Positions 10,434 through 22,284 of a stretch of 64,000 nt of DNA are shown here, piece by piece. Numbering within the stretch: the stretch's first letter is position 1; each line of letters begins with the position of its first letter. This DNA is from Myotis daubentonii (lineage: Eukaryota; Chordata; Mammalia; Chiroptera; Vespertilionidae), in the NCBI RefSeq assembly GCF_963259705.1, contig NC_081842.1, forward strand, positions 184,888,349 to 184,952,348, written 5' to 3'. A model generated the notes under the pieces. It had not been told where the DNA came from, searched no databases, and worked only from the letters and a program-made list of their open reading frames with translations. A program made the position numbers and the translations under genes.

Positions 10434-11074
10434 CAGGGGTTGGAGACCCCTGTAGTAAACTCAAGCAATTCTGAACCATTATGAACTTACTTTAAAAACA
10501 AATGTGAGCCCTAGCTGGTTTGGCTTAGTAGATAGAGCATCGGCCTGTGGACTGAAGGGTCCCAGGTTCCATTCCAGTTAAGGGCATGTACCTCAGTTGC
10601 AGGCTCAATCCCCAGCCCTGGTTGGGGCTCATGCAGGAGGCAACCAGTTGATGTATCTCTCTCACATCAATATTTCTCTCTCTGTCTCCCTCCTCCCCCT
10701 TCCACTCTCTCTAAAAATCAATGGAAAACTATCCTTGAGTGAGGATTAACAGCAACAACAAAAAAGCATCTGAGTCTGAGTGTGTTGGAGGCTGATTCCA
10801 AATTAAATTTTGTATCCATGTAGAATACAAAAATGTGCTAATTGGAGGCTTATCATTAAAACTGACAGTGTAACCACAAAATTATTTAGAAAGAGACCAA
10901 GGGCAATTTGGATATTTATAACATCATTTTCGGGCCATATGAAATTATCAACTTAAAAATTAACCTTCTATATTTGGTCAAACATTTAATTAACTCACCC
11001 CTAATGCCTTGGCAGGGCCAGACCAAATGATTCCTCAGGCCTTATATGGCCTGCCCAGACGTTCCTCACCCCTG
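10434..11074. mobile_element. Old hAT-like DNA transposon relic with internal SINE
   Basis: Outer ends are CAGGGGTTGGAGACCCC at the left and CCTCACCCCTG at the right, an inverted CAGGGGTG-type hAT terminus. Internal text (CTTGGCAGGGCCAGACCAAA, CCTTATATGGCCTG) matches a widespread mammalian hAT family as I remember it. The 8-bp target duplication is no longer clear. A SINE occupies 10507-10768. Confidence 0.5.
10507..10768 (+). mobile_element. VES-type SINE, older subfamily
   Basis: Sense copy starting GAGCCCTAGCTGGTTTGGCTTAG with CT-rich body and the extended ATCCTTGAGTGAGGATTAAC tail typical of the older variant. Confidence 0.88.
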
Positions 11075-12035
11075 GTTTAGAACTGAGACTAACAAAAGAT
11101 TTTGGGAAGAGGAATATTTGATCACTTGACATGATTTCAAAGTGCTGGTGCATGGTGAAAATAAAAAGCAGATGTACTTTGAGTTAGTTTTGTTATTGAT
11201 TTTCATTCTCTAAACTTAGTTCCCTCTTATTGTCTTCATTCAGAGCAGACCCCCTCCCACTACCCCATCCTTGGTACATTACTAACTCCAGATAGGTTTC
11301 AAACTTTAACCTAAACTATATCTCTATTCCTGGGATTTAGACTTAAAAGACCAGATTGCTAGACAAACCAGGAATTTGCATGAAGTTTGGGGAGTAGAAA
11401 GAAGTCATAAAAGCAGTAGAGTGAAAAGAAAAATGGGGGACTGGCCTAAGAAATGGGTCCAGTTAATGGTGGACCCACATCCTTGCCCAAATTTGGTATT
11501 GTTAGTGTTCTAGATTTTGGCTATTTTAATAAGTATGCAATGTTGTGAGTTTGGGACATTTTTGAGGGACATTACAAATGTAAAGTGTCCTTTTCATTAT
11601 ATCATATTAAGGTTACATACCGCCAACATGACTTATGACTATTGATGTTGACCCTGATCACCTGATTAAAGTAGTGTTAGTCAGACTTCTTCACTATAAA
11701 GCTATTATTTTTTTACCCCTTTCTATATGGTACTATTTGGAAGAAAGTCACTATGTGCAGCCCACATTGAAGAAGTGGGAACTTGTGCTCCTCTTTCTTT
11801 AGATTGGAATATGTCCAATATTTCTTTGGAATTCTTCTGCGTGGGAGATCTTTCTACTTCCCTCTACTTATTAATTTATTCAGTCATTTATTTACATCAG
11901 TATGGAATCATGGATATTTATTTTATACTTTGGGTTGTAATTGATGTATATTTATTTTTTTGCTCAAATTGTTCCAGCTTTGGCCATTAGGAGTTCTTTC
12001 AGTTGGCTCCTATGCCCTTCTTACATATCCCATTA

Positions 12036-12087
<52 letters not shown>

Positions 12088-12440
12088 ATTCCTACCTTCT
12101 AATACCATAAGATGAGATAGGCTTATCTTGTATATTTTTTACCACAGTCCTAGAATCATCTATCTCTCCAAGGAGCCCTAGTTCCTTTTTCATGAAAAAT
12201 AGCATTAGAAGCCAAGATCTAGGTGCTAAATGTGCTCATTGTGTTTAGGGTGTAATTTCTTCTAAGCCCTCTCAGCTGACAGAACAAAGAAGTATGTGTG
12301 CATACACTAACCCAACTTACATATATACACATTGTGATACATATTTCTATATTTAATCTTCTGTATCTATATGAATTAAACATGCATTCTTACTGATGTC
12401 TCCTACTCTAATCCATTACCACATCCATCATGCTAACCTG
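11075..12440. other. No gene recognised; includes a (TG)n tract
   Basis: Unique-looking AT-rich sequence. The only structured part is the TG repeat at 12038-12082. An 87-codon frame at 11727-11990 has no recognisable domain and low-complexity composition; I do not treat it as a gene. Confidence 0.4.
12038..12082. repeat. (TG)n microsatellite
   Basis: Uninterrupted TG dinucleotide run of about 22 units. Confidence 0.97.
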
Positions 12441-12499
12441 TTCCCCTAGCTTATCTGTAACCTCCCACTCATAAGAGGATTTATATGTATGATCTTTTA

Positions 12500-12600
12500 T
12501 AATCTTTTGAGATAGCTATTATTATCTCATTTCATAGACTGAGACTCAGAGATCATACATTTTTTTTCAAAGACACAGATTAAGAGGTGGAAGTAGGACT
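12500..12600 (-). repeat. MIR-like relic
   Basis: Reverse MIR signature: ATTATTATCTCATTTCATAGACTGAGACTCAGAG followed by an AAGTAGGACTTCT segment. Ancient tRNA-derived SINE remnant. Confidence 0.5.
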
Positions 12601-13049
12601 TCTGGGGAAAAAAGAACACATGGAAATGAAAAAGTATATGGTTTGTGCAGTAGTCTCTCCTGGTGAATCAGTAAGGTGGATTAAGGCTATGTTGGTATAA
12701 AACTAAATTAAATATGGATGGATTTGAAATCATGTTAAGTTTTTCAATATTGCGTACAACCTTTGAGAAGCAAACTATTATACTGAAGATCTGCTTTAAT
12801 TACATATCATCTCATGAATCGACTGCAAAACTTTAAATTTGTGTTATATCTTCAAAAAGAGGCATAACCTGCTCTTAAATAATAATAATTTGTGTTGTAT
12901 ATTTAAATAAATTGATTAAAGGATAATAAGTAGGAGAGGAATAAGAGAGAGGGACATTGTACCTCTAATAAAATTTTTCCTGACCCACTTAAAAATCTAA
13001 AACAACAGCCATGCCCCCCTTCTAAATATGGCCTATTTTGAAATATTTA
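12601..13049. other. No feature recognised
   Basis: AT-rich sequence without a supported gene or clear repeat boundary. Confidence 0.3.
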
Positions 13050-13275
13050 TCTTTTCTCATTGAAAAGTGGGTTCTGAACAGTATGGTGACTACCAGAAGC
13101 GAAGGGAGTGGGGGAGATAAAAGAGGATAAAGTCGGGATAAATGGTGATGGAAGGACACTTGACTTGCAGTGGTGAACACACGCTGCAATATACAGATGA
13201 TGTATTATAGAATTGTAGACCTGAAACCTATATATTTTTATTAATCAATGTCACCCTAATAAATTCAACTTCATA
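13050..13275 (+). repeat. L1 3' untranslated region fragment
   Basis: Text such as GAACAGTATGGTGACTACCAG, GACTTGCAGTGGTGAACACA and GTAGACCTGAAACCTATATA, followed by CAATGTCACCCTAATAAATTC, is the sense strand of an old L1 3' end. Confidence 0.65.
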
Positions 13276-13529
13276 AAGATGGGTTCTGTGATAAAAGAAC
13301 TTATGAAACACTGCATATATATCTATCTCCTCCTATGAATTCACATTTGCTTATTAAAGTAACTGGTGAAACCTTCAACAAAAAAGTCAATACAACTTTT
13401 GTGTAACTGTTTCCCAAATTTACTTGTCCATAGAATGCTTTCTTCATGTAAGGGCTGTGAATATCTCTTAGATTCATATTTGGAATATAATTATTTATTC
13501 ATTTCATAAGAGAAGGGACTTGGTTTATT

Positions 13530-13625
13530 TTTTCTGTTTTCAGAATCTTAAACAGAGCCTGGTACATGGTAGGTACGTGTTGAATATTTGTTGAATAAGT
13601 GGCTGAGCAAATGTTTATTAAGCAT
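13530..13625 (+). repeat. L2/MIR-type 3' end relic
   Basis: ACAGAGCCTGGTACATGGTAG then GTTGAATATTTGTTGAATAAG is the conserved 3' end shared by ancient L2/MIR elements. Confidence 0.55.
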
Positions 13626-14087
13626 CTTTTATATGCTGGTCACAAGGAATACAATAGTAAAAAAATAAACATGGTTTTTGCCCTATGTAACTTATAGCCT
13701 ACTGGAGAAGATTGTAAATAAGCAAGTAAAAAAATAAATTATAGGTAAAAGTTATTAAGGAAACAAAGACAAAGTTGAGGTTGACAGTAGAGGAGGTGAT
13801 GGGAATGGTACTTTAGAAGATAAGCAGCCAGCTCTTTAAAGCATTTACCAAAACAAGTCAATAGTTAAGCAAAATCTGAATATTTCTAACATCAACCTTC
13901 ATTCAGAATGCATTGCATGTTCAAGAGGATTTAAATTAAGATAGTTTTATAAAGGGACTATTTCAGAGATGTGGACAAGTTTAAGGGAAGAAGAGGATAT
14001 CAAGAAGCAAAGATAGCCAAAGTCATTAGCACCGTTAGAACTGAAAGACAAGGGAGTGAGCTATTGGGGGTTGGATGAAAAAAAAAA
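13626..14087. other. No feature recognised
   Basis: AT-rich sequence between the L2-like relic and the Helitron; no supported gene. Confidence 0.3.
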
Positions 14088-14404
14088 TCTATACTAATAA
14101 TAGAGGAATATGCAAATTGTCCGGTACACTGTTATGTAACAACCAATCAGGATGGGGCAGGGCCGCGGTAGAGAGCTCTCAGCACACCTGCGCCAGGGTC
14201 TGAAGGTCACGGAGAGGAAGGGAGAGCAGGTAGGCAGTTAGGGGGCTCAGGCCAGGAGCGGGGAGCAGTTAGGGGCATCAGGCAGGCAAGCGGTTAGGAG
14301 CCAGTGGTTCCGGATTATGAGAGGGATCCCAAATTAGAGAGGGTGCAGGCTGGGCTGAGGGACCCCCCCCTCCCATGCACGAATTTCATGCACCAGGCCT
14401 CTAG
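14088..14404 (+). mobile_element. Non-autonomous Helitron (HeliBat-type)
   Basis: Sense orientation: begins TCTATACTAATAATAGAGGA and ends with the hairpin TGCACGAATTTCATGCA then CCAGGCCTCTAG; flanked by A (14087) and T (14405). 317 bp with intact ends and no coding capacity. Confidence 0.92.
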
Positions 14405-14423
14405 TGTTTAAGAATCTAGGTCA

Positions 14424-14642
14424 GTGGGGCTGGTATGGCTCAGTGGATTGAGCCTCTTCCCAAGCACCAAGAGGTCCCTGGTTTGATTCTCAGTCAGGGC
14501 ACAAATCTGGGTTGCAGACTGGATCCCCAGTAGGGAGCATGCAGGAAGCAGCTGATCAATGATTCTCTCTCATCAATGTTTATATTTCTCTCTCCCTCTC
14601 CCTTCTTCTCTCTCTAAAAATCAATGAAAACTATTTTTTAAA
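14424..14642 (+). mobile_element. VES-type SINE next to a Helitron
   Basis: Sense copy GTGGGGCTGGTATGGCTCAG...; perfect 14-bp target duplication AAGAATCTAGGTCA at 14410-14423 and 14643-14656. Confidence 0.92.
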
Positions 14643-14656
14643 AAGAATCTAGGTCA

Positions 14657-16139
14657 TATGTAGACAGTACAAAGAATATCTGCATAAATAGGCCAAAACT
14701 GTGATTTCAAGTAGCAAAAAACAAGTTTGTCTTCTTAACTGTTTCAGCACCCATCACAGTCCTCAGATGTAGTGGTACTCAAATGTGTATTGAATATATA
14801 AATTGCATCTAACAGACATTAGTTTCTTGAACATTAATAATCCTATGTGTTTAAATGGAGAGTGCTTATCTCTTTTAAAGAGTTATGATTTTTCTAAAAT
14901 TTTGAATGTAAAATAGTTACTGCAGTTAAAAAGTCGAGTAACTTTTATAAGACTCTGAAAGTTTCAAGTTTAGAACTATGTCCTATTTGGCAGTTATATA
15001 TTTCAAATGAAGAAAACTATTCTCTCATGGGACTAGTGAAGAAACCAGAGAAATCAGCAATAAACTAAAAAAGGTTTGAAAGGACATTGGCACAAAGGTG
15101 TAAAACAGGTTTTCTTTTATATTTTCTTTTAAGTGTGTGAGCAGTGAATTAAAGAGTCTTAGAAAAAGAGTATTTTTTTCCATTTAGAGGAATTTGCCAT
15201 GAATTTGCATATATTATCACATTATTCCATTCTATATGAAAAAGATAGATTAAGCATTGTCTTAGATCATTAAAAATACCTTTAAAAAAAAAGATTTGGT
15301 TAGGTCACATAAATTAACTCATATTTGAAAGCCTGATATACATGAAAATATTTTATAGAGCATTATAAGCACTAAATGCTGGGTTTATTTTTCTTTCCTA
15401 GTTTCCTACTTAGTCTCCTATATTATATATGTATGAAATTATTTAATATTTATAAAATAAGTAATTAACTGATTATGATGAAACATTATAACCAAAATCA
15501 TATTTTTACCAGAATCAATTTATCTAGGTGCTTTGGGTAGGGTCCCCAGAGATGGGTATAACTCAGTCTTGGCCAAAGTCGTAGTAATTACTTTACAGGT
15601 TGGTATACCAGCTAAGTAGAACCAATGAGGTTCAGTGATGAAGAAGGTAAGAAGTCATCAGATTCATAATATATTTTGGTGATGCAGTAAGTAGGATTTG
15701 CTAATAGTACAGATGGTATAAGAGGAAGAGAGGAGTCAAGGCTGATTATTAATACCTGAGCATTTCGATGATGGTGGGTCATTTATTGAGATAGAAAACA
15801 CAGGAGAAGAAGTAAGTTTTATGGAATAAAAACTAGGGGTTTAGTTTTGGATATAATAAATTTGACATGCCTAGTAGACACAGAATAAGAGATGTCAAGT
15901 AAACAGTTGTACAGATGAATTTAAGAGAAATTTAGAATTCCTTAGGGTAGATTCCTAGTGGTAGAGTTGCTGGATCAAAGGTCATTGCATTTTAACAGAG
16001 TTGTGCTGAAGCCAGCTCCTGCTGGCTCATGAAAACTGATTGTTAAATTTTCAAGAATTTTGTGAGCCAGTTATATGAAATAGACACTTTAAAAATTAAG
16101 TTATATAAATTTACATTTAAATACATTACATTTTTTAAA
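14657..16139. other. No gene recognised
   Basis: AT-rich sequence with no supported frame. The stretch near 15955-15985 (GATTCCTAGTGGTAGAGTTGCTGGATCAAAGG) resembles part of an old LINE or DNA element. Nothing else is identifiable. Confidence 0.35.
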
Positions 16140-17830
16140 AATGAAAATGGGGGTACTGTCAGAGGAGGCCTAGTAGAGAGTCAGGACTTTCACCACTGCC
16201 CAGCAGTAATGAGCCTACTTCCCTCCGCCCCAGTACTGTCAGTGCAGGTCACATGGGGAGCAGGAATGAGGCTCTCCTATCTTTCCTAAGCAGGAGGTAA
16301 CAGTTGAAGCACTAGTGGACAGCCAGAACTCCCATACTTGCCCAGCAGTAATGAATAGCTCCCACTCTGCATGTCAGCAGAGTCCAAATCAGAAACTTGG
16401 ACTTCTAATCCAACCTGGCAGTAATGAGGTGATGTGCCACTTTTCTCCTCTGCCATAGCAGCGTCAGAGAAACCTGGCTAAAACAGATGAAATCCAGAGT
16501 CTCATACACACAATCCCCAATACCCAAGTGTCAGTGAAAAATCATGCTTCCTACCCAGAATGAGGAAAATATCAAACTGATTTATGAAAAAAAAAAGGAC
16601 AATCAATAGCTGGTAACCATAAATTACAGAGATGTTAGACATATTAGACCAGTGGTTGACAAACTCATTAGTCAACAGAGCCAAATATCAACAGTACAAT
16701 GACTGAAATTTCTTTTGAGAGCCAAATTTTTTAAACTTAAACTATATAGGTAGGTACATTGTTATTAACTTAATTGGGGTACTCCTAAGCTAGCCTTTGC
16801 TAAAAACGTCCTCAATCTGATTGAGGTACGTTCACTGAGGTTGACCCCTTCCAACTCACCCATCCACACTCGTCTTGTATACTTGTTTTGTCTATCTCCT
16901 TTCCGAAAACCGACTTCTGCGCATGGGCCACGAAGTTTCCATCGCGCTGTATGTGCGCACCCTCATGTGGTATTTTGTGGAAGAGTCACACTCAAAGGGC
17001 CAAAGAGCCTCATGTGGCTCTCGAGCCACAGTTTGCCGACCACTGTATTAGACCTTTTAAAGCAACCATCACAAAAATACTTCATTGAACAAAATATGCT
17101 TGAAACAAATGAAAAAACAGAAAGTCTTGGCAAAAATTAGAAAACGTAAAGGTGAACCAAATGGAAATTTTCAAATTGAAAAATATAATAACCAAAAGAA
17201 AAATTCAATGGATGGACTCAACAGCAGAATAGAGGGATCACAGGGAAGAATCAGTAACCTACAAATAGAACAATAGAAATAACTCAATCTGAACAACAAA
17301 GAAGAAATAGACTAAAAAGAAAAAATGAACAGATCCTCAGGAATCTGTGGACTACAACAAAAAATCTAATATTTATGTGATCTACGTCCTAAAAGGGGAA
17401 GAGAAAGAGGGCATAGCTGAAAAAGTACTTGAAGAAACAATGGCTAAAAATTTCCAAAATATGGCAAAAGACATAAACCTACATATTCAAGAATCTGAAT
17501 GAACCCCAGAAAGAAAAGGAAATCCAAATCAAAACATCATAGTCAAACTTTTGAAAACTAAAGACAAGTTAAAAATTTTGAAATCATGGAGAGAAACAAT
17601 GCCTCATCTATCAGAGAAAATTCAAATGACAATGGCTTTCTCATTAAAATTCTTGGAAGCCAGAAAGAAGTGGTGCAAAACTTTTTAAATGCTGAATGAC
17701 AATAAATCTTAACCCAGAATCATTCCCAGAAAAAATATGCTCCAGGAATTAAGAGGAAACCAAGACATTCTCAGATAAAGAAAAACTAAATTTGTCACTG
17801 TGGATGTACACTAACAGAATGATTAAAAGA
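16140..17830 (+). repeat. Old L1 5' region and ORF1-like sequence, split by a hAT
   Basis: The left part has repeated CCCAGCAGTAATGAG units (three times between about 16196 and 16430), like an L1 5' untranslated region. After the hAT at 16650-17045 it continues with AC-rich text encoding diverged L1 ORF1 (CAGAAAGTCTTGGCAAAAAT..., AACCTACATATTCAAGAATCT..., ATTCTTGGAAGCCAGAAAG). Many stops and frame changes; inactive. Confidence 0.6.
16650..17045. mobile_element. Non-autonomous hAT element with perfect 8-bp target duplication
   Basis: Ends CAGTGGTTGACAAACTC and GTTTGCCGACCACTG are inverted repeats. TATTAGAC flanks both sides (16642-16649 and 17046-17053). 396 bp. It shares most of its internal sequence with the longer copy at 52373-52862, for example AACAGAGCCAAATATCAACAG and CTCAATCTGATTGAGGTACG, but lacks part of the centre. 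Confidence 0.93.
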
Positions 17831-17839
17831 AGTACTCAA

Positions 17840-19620
17840 GGAGAACCAAGATGGCGACATAGGTAAACGCTGGTACTCGCTGCCTCCCACAACCACATCA
17901 AAATTACAACTAAAATATAGAACAAACATCATTCAGAAGCACTTGAAATCTAGCTGACTGGAAGTCCTACAACTAAAGAAATAAAGAAGAAAGTGCATTG
18001 AGACTGGTAGGAGGGGTGAAGGCGCAGAAGGGGCTGGTCTGACACCCACGTGTGGCATTTCTTTAATTGGGAGGGAGATCATTTCTTTTTTTCTTTTCTT
18101 TTTTTTCATATTTATATTTTATTTATTTATTTTTTTAGCTTTTATTTATTTACTTATTTTTTGTTTAGTTTTATTGCTTAAAGTATTACAAAGGGTATTA
18201 CATATGTCTCCTTTTCCCCCCCACCCTTGACAATCCCCTGGCCTCCCCTAACCCCCAGGGTCTTATGTCCATTGGTTATGCTTATATGCATGCATATAAG
18301 TCCTTCAGTTGATCTCTTACCCCCACCCCCCCTTCTGCCCATGGGAGATCATTTCTGCAGAGGTCGCCTGTGAAGAGCACTGGGTCCCAGCCCCACACCA
18401 GCCTCCAAACTCAGGGTTCCCAAGCTGGGAAGAGAAGTCCCCACAACTTCCACCTGTAAAAACCAGCAGGGATTGTGACTGAGTGACACGGAGGCTGCTG
18501 GAGTCCCAGGTGTTTCTCTTAAAGGGCCTCCACACAAACTTACACTGTCCCGGTTCCTCTGAGCTCCAGCACTGGGCGGCAGCTTTGGGGGAATCCAGGG
18601 ACATATGGGGAGGAACTAGACTGTCTGGCATCAGAGCAGGAACTTGGGGCAGCTTTGTCCCAGATAGGATCTTCACAGGGGTCATTGTTCCTGTGCTGGG
18701 ACCTCCTTTGTTGCAGAGCTGACTGGCAGCCATATCTGAGTTTCCATCAGCATGGCCCACACTCTTTGCTCTACCCTGGTGATTCCCTGAGGCCTAGCCC
18801 CAATTTGCAGCCCCCTCCAAGCTGTTTGCAGCTGCTTTTCCATATGAATGGCCTGTCCTGTCTCAGGCTTCAGACTTGCTAAAATCTCTTAAACAATCAG
18901 CGTGCCTCAAACCTATCAATAAAAGACCCAAGACCCAGTACTAGTACCAGCTAGCCTTGCCTCACAGTTGGGCCTCATCTGGGCACTGCCTAGCCCAATA
19001 CAAATAGCAGCCATCTGCAGATCTCTCTGTAGCTCTTGCTGGGTGGCCCCAGGCAATGACTGACAGTGCACCTGGTGGATAGCTATAGACCATACCAGAT
19101 TACAACTCTACACATCCACAAGTGACACACACAATGGCAGATTCAGTGAACACCAAAGCCCCAGTGAAGCAAGTCCTGCTCCATAGGGTTATCTCCTGCA
19201 TAGCAGCTCTTCCACTGTAGACACAGCTGGTCCTCAGAGTCAATTGGCATGGAGGTTAATTCCTCCCAGTGACACCACAGCAATCAAGTCTCAACTACAA
19301 GACTGTACCCAGCCCACACAGGAGTGCACCTAGAGTGCCCAGCTCAGGAGGCTGGAGAGGCTGAGTCACTGGGCCTTACAGGACACCTACACAGGCCACT
19401 CTACCAATTCCAGGACACATAGCAGCTCTACCTAATACATAAAAACAAACACAGGGCACCCCCTGGCAATGGGCAAGGAGACACCTGATAGGTGGTGTTG
19501 CTCTTATATCAATCAGGGGCAGAGCAGACATGCAGTCCTTAGTTCATCCTAGCTTGATGCCTGTCTTGGTGGCCAGAGCTGTTTCATGCCTGAGGCACAT
19601 TAAAAGAAAAAAACAACAAC
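17840..19620 (+). mobile_element. HAL1/L1-like element 5' portion, diverged, interrupted
   Basis: Starts GAGAACCAAGATGGCGACATAG, matching the start of the HAL1-like copy at 20101 (GAGAAGAACCAAGATGGCGG). Both go on with CACAACCACATCAAAATTACAAC-like text and a GC-richer leader. The copy is interrupted by a retro-insert at 18087-18342. It is more diverged than the 20101 copy and has no intact frame; short frames at 18317-18882 lie in this leader and are not genes. Confidence 0.55.
18073..18356 (-). mobile_element. Retroposed insert with perfect 14-bp target duplication
   Basis: A poly-T/TTTA-rich start (a reversed poly-A tail) followed by TTACATATGTCTCC, a CCCC-rich tract and GTCCATTGGTTATGCTTATA; flanked by GGGAGATCATTTCT at 18073-18086 and 18343-18356. 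The non-tail part is related to 32935-33080. Probably a 5'-truncated LINE-mobilised element whose exact family I cannot name. Confidence 0.7.
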
Positions 19621-19679
19621 ACAGGGAAGTAGCCAAATGTGGAGACAAAGAAACAGGTCCCAAATGAAAGAAGTGGTCA

Positions 19680-20100
19680 AATGGTTTTCAATAATGGTGC
19701 CAAGCTCATTCAATGGGGGAAAGAATAGTCTTTTCAACAAATGGTGCTGGAAAAACTATATCCATATGCAAAAGAATGAAGTTGAACCCTTACCATAGAC
19801 CTCAGACAAAAATTAACTCAAAATGGATCAAATACCTAAATGTAAAAACAAAAACCATAAAATTCTTAGTATAAAGCATAGGGGGAAAGCTTCATAACAT
19901 TGGATCTTGCAATGATTTATTAGATATAACATCAAAAACACCAGCAACAAGGAAATAAAAGGAACTTTGTAAATATTAAAAATCATCATGCATCAAAGAA
20001 TACTATCAAAAGAATGAAAAAGACAACCCACAGAATAGGTGAAAATATTTGCAAATCACGTTAGATGAGGAGTCAACAAAATATTTAAAGAATGTCTACA
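19680..20100 (+). repeat. L1 ORF2 C-terminal fragment
   Basis: Sense L1 text (AACAAATGGTGCTGGAAAAAC, CTCAAAATGGATCAAATACC, ATCAAAAACACCAGCAACAA). It continues at 22491-22660 once the later insertions are removed. Stops in all frames. Confidence 0.7.
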
Positions 20101-20772
20101 GAGAAGAACCAAGATGGCGGCATAGGTAAACACCAGAGATTGCTGCCTCGCACAACCACTTCAAAAATACAACTAAAAGACGGAACGGACATCACCCAGA
20201 ACCACAGGAAGGCTGGCTGAGGGGAAATTCTTCAACTAGAAGGAAAGAGAACACCATACCGAGACTCAGAGGAAGCGCAGTGGGGAAAATACAAAGGTGT
20301 GGAGGTGCGCATGGAGCGGGCTGGTGGCTGAGGGTGCGGTTGTCTGTTTCAATTGGCGAGTCTCTAGGGGCCCAGACTCAAACGGGAGAAGCGGGACTGA
20401 CTGGCATCAGTCAGAACTCGAGGGCAGCTTTCTCTCCGAGGTTTGCAGTGGTTGCTGGGACTCTGAGAGGCAGAGCCTCTGGGAACGGGACTGAGAGCAG
20501 CCATAACTGCTCGCTTGGCCTGCCCTGTTGATCCCCTTGGACCCACCCTGCACAAGCCCTGCACAGAGCCATTTGCCGGATAGCCTCAGGCAAGGGCTAG
20601 ATTAGCATCTCCCTAGAGGACAAAAGTTCTCCCACTGCAGACACAGCTGATTCTCACAGCCAGTTGGCCTGGAGGTCAAATCACCCCCAGTATTTCCTAC
20701 AACAATCAAGGCTTAACTACAACAAGACTGCGCACAAAGACCACTAGGGGGTGCACCAAGAAAGCATAAAAA

Positions 20773-21619
20773 ATGCGGAGACAAAGAAACAGGACACAAA
20801 TGTCGATGGAGGATATAGAATTCAGAACCACACTTTTAAGGTCTTTCAATAATCTTCTAGAAACTGCCGATAAACTTAATGAGATCTGCAAGAAATCTAA
20901 TGAGACCCTCGATGTTGTGATAAAGAACCAATTAGAAATTAAGCATACACTGACTGAAATAAAGAATATTATACAGACTCCCAACAGCAGATCAGAGGAG
21001 CGCAAGAATCAAGTCAAAGATTTGAAATGCGAAGAAGCAAAAAACACCCAACCGGAAAAGCAAAATGAAAAAAGAATACGAAAATACGAAGGTAGTGTAA
21101 GGAGCCTCTGGGACAGCTTCAAGCGTACCAACAACCGAATTATAGGGGTGCCAGAAGATGAGCGAGAGCAAGATATTGAAAACCTATTTGAAGAAATAAT
21201 GACAGAAAACTTCCCCCACCTGGTGAAATAAATAGACTTACAAGTCCAGGAAGCGCAGAGAACCCCAAACAAAAGGAATCCAAAGAGGTCCACACCAAGA
21301 CACATCATAATTAAAATGCCAAGGGCAAAAGACAAAGAGAGAATCCTAAAAGCAGCAAGAGAAAGAAACTCAGTTACCTACAAGGGAGTACCCATACGAC
21401 TGTCAGCTGATTTCTCAACAGAAACTTTGCAGGCCAGAAGAGTGGCAAGAAATATTCAAAGTGATGAATAGCAAGAACCTACAACCAAGATTACTTTATC
21501 CAGCAAAGCTATCATTCAGAATTGAAGGTCAGATAAAGAGCTTCACAGATAAGAAAAAGCTAAAAGAGTTCATCACCACCAAACCAGTATTACATGAAAT
21601 GCTGAAAGGTATCCTTTAA
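20773..21619 (+). pseudogene. L1/HAL1 ORF1p, broken
   Basis: The open part (20773-21231, 152 codons) has a basic start, then a coiled-coil-like stretch (LRSFNNLLETADKLNEICKK, IKNQLEIKHTLTEIKNIIQT) and the start of the RNA-binding domain (RIIGVPEDE). The family normally continues about 130 residues with the RRM end and C-terminal domain. Here the frame is cut by a TAA at 21229-21231 and is shifted by an indel near 21435-21445; beyond it the C-terminal text can be traced to a stop at 21617-21619. ORF1p is an RNA chaperone that coats LINE RNA. This copy cannot make a full protein. Confidence 0.8.
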
Positions 21620-21988
21620 GAAGAGGAAGAAGAAGAAAAAGGGAAAGATAAAAATTATGAACAACAAATACGCATCTATCAACAAGTGAATCTAAAAATC
21701 AAGTGAATAAATAATCTGATGAACAGAATAAACTGGTGAATATAACAGAATCAGGGGCATAGAAAGGGAGTGGACTGACTATTCTTCAGGGGGAAAGGGG
21801 TGTGGGGGATGCGGGAAGAGACTGGACAAAAATTGTGCACCTGTGGATGAGGACAGTGGGGGGGGGGCGGGGGGGTTAAGGGCAGAGGGTGGGGTGGGAA
21901 CCGGGTGGAGGGGAGCTATGGGGGGAAAAAGGAGGAACAACTGTAATAATCTGAACAATAAAGATTTAATTAAAAAAATAAATAAATA

Positions 21989-22208
21989 GCCAAAACCGGT
22001 TTGGCTCAGTGGATAGACCGTCGGCTTGCGGACTGAAAGGTCCCAGGCTCGATTCCGGTCAAGGGCATGTACCTGGGTTGTGGGCACATCCCCAGTAGGA
22101 GATGTGCAGGAGGCAGCTGATCGATGCTTCTCTCTCATCGATGTTTCTAACTCTCTATCTCTCTCCCTTCCTCTCTGTAAAAAATCAATAAAATATATTA
22201 AAAAAAAT
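21989..22208 (+). mobile_element. VES SINE, young-looking subfamily
   Basis: Sense copy GCCAAAACCGGTTTGGCTCAG with GGATAGACCGTCGG and tail AAAAATCAATAAAATATATT. Almost the same as the copies at 29028 and 48904, which suggests recent spread. It lies in the A-rich tail of the HAL1-like element. Confidence 0.92.
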
Positions 22209-22213
22209 AATAA

Positions 22214-22244
<31 letters not shown>

Positions 22245-22270
22245 ACAAACAAACAAATAAACAAATAAAT
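22209..22270. repeat. (AAAT)n/(AAAC)n simple repeat
   Basis: Runs of AAAT then AAAC units grown from a retroposon tail. Confidence 0.9.
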
Positions 22271-22284
22271 AAAGAATGTCTACA

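Larger units (their letters stand above)
20101..22270 (+). mobile_element. HAL1-like half-LINE (ORF1 only) with nested SINE
   Basis: 5' leader beginning GAGAAGAACCAAGATGGCGG, then an ORF1-type frame at 20773-21619, then a G-rich 3' region ending TAATCTGAACAATAAAGATT and an A-rich tail. There is no ORF2, the feature that defines HAL1. Target duplication AAAGAATGTCTACA is at 20087-20100 and 22271-22284. A VES SINE and an AAAT-type simple repeat occupy the tail (21989-22270). Confidence 0.75.

Noticed and set aside
18317..18882. 147-codon minus-strand frame and neighbours
   Set aside because: Located in the GC-richer leader of a diverged HAL1/L1-like element; no protein family match recognised.
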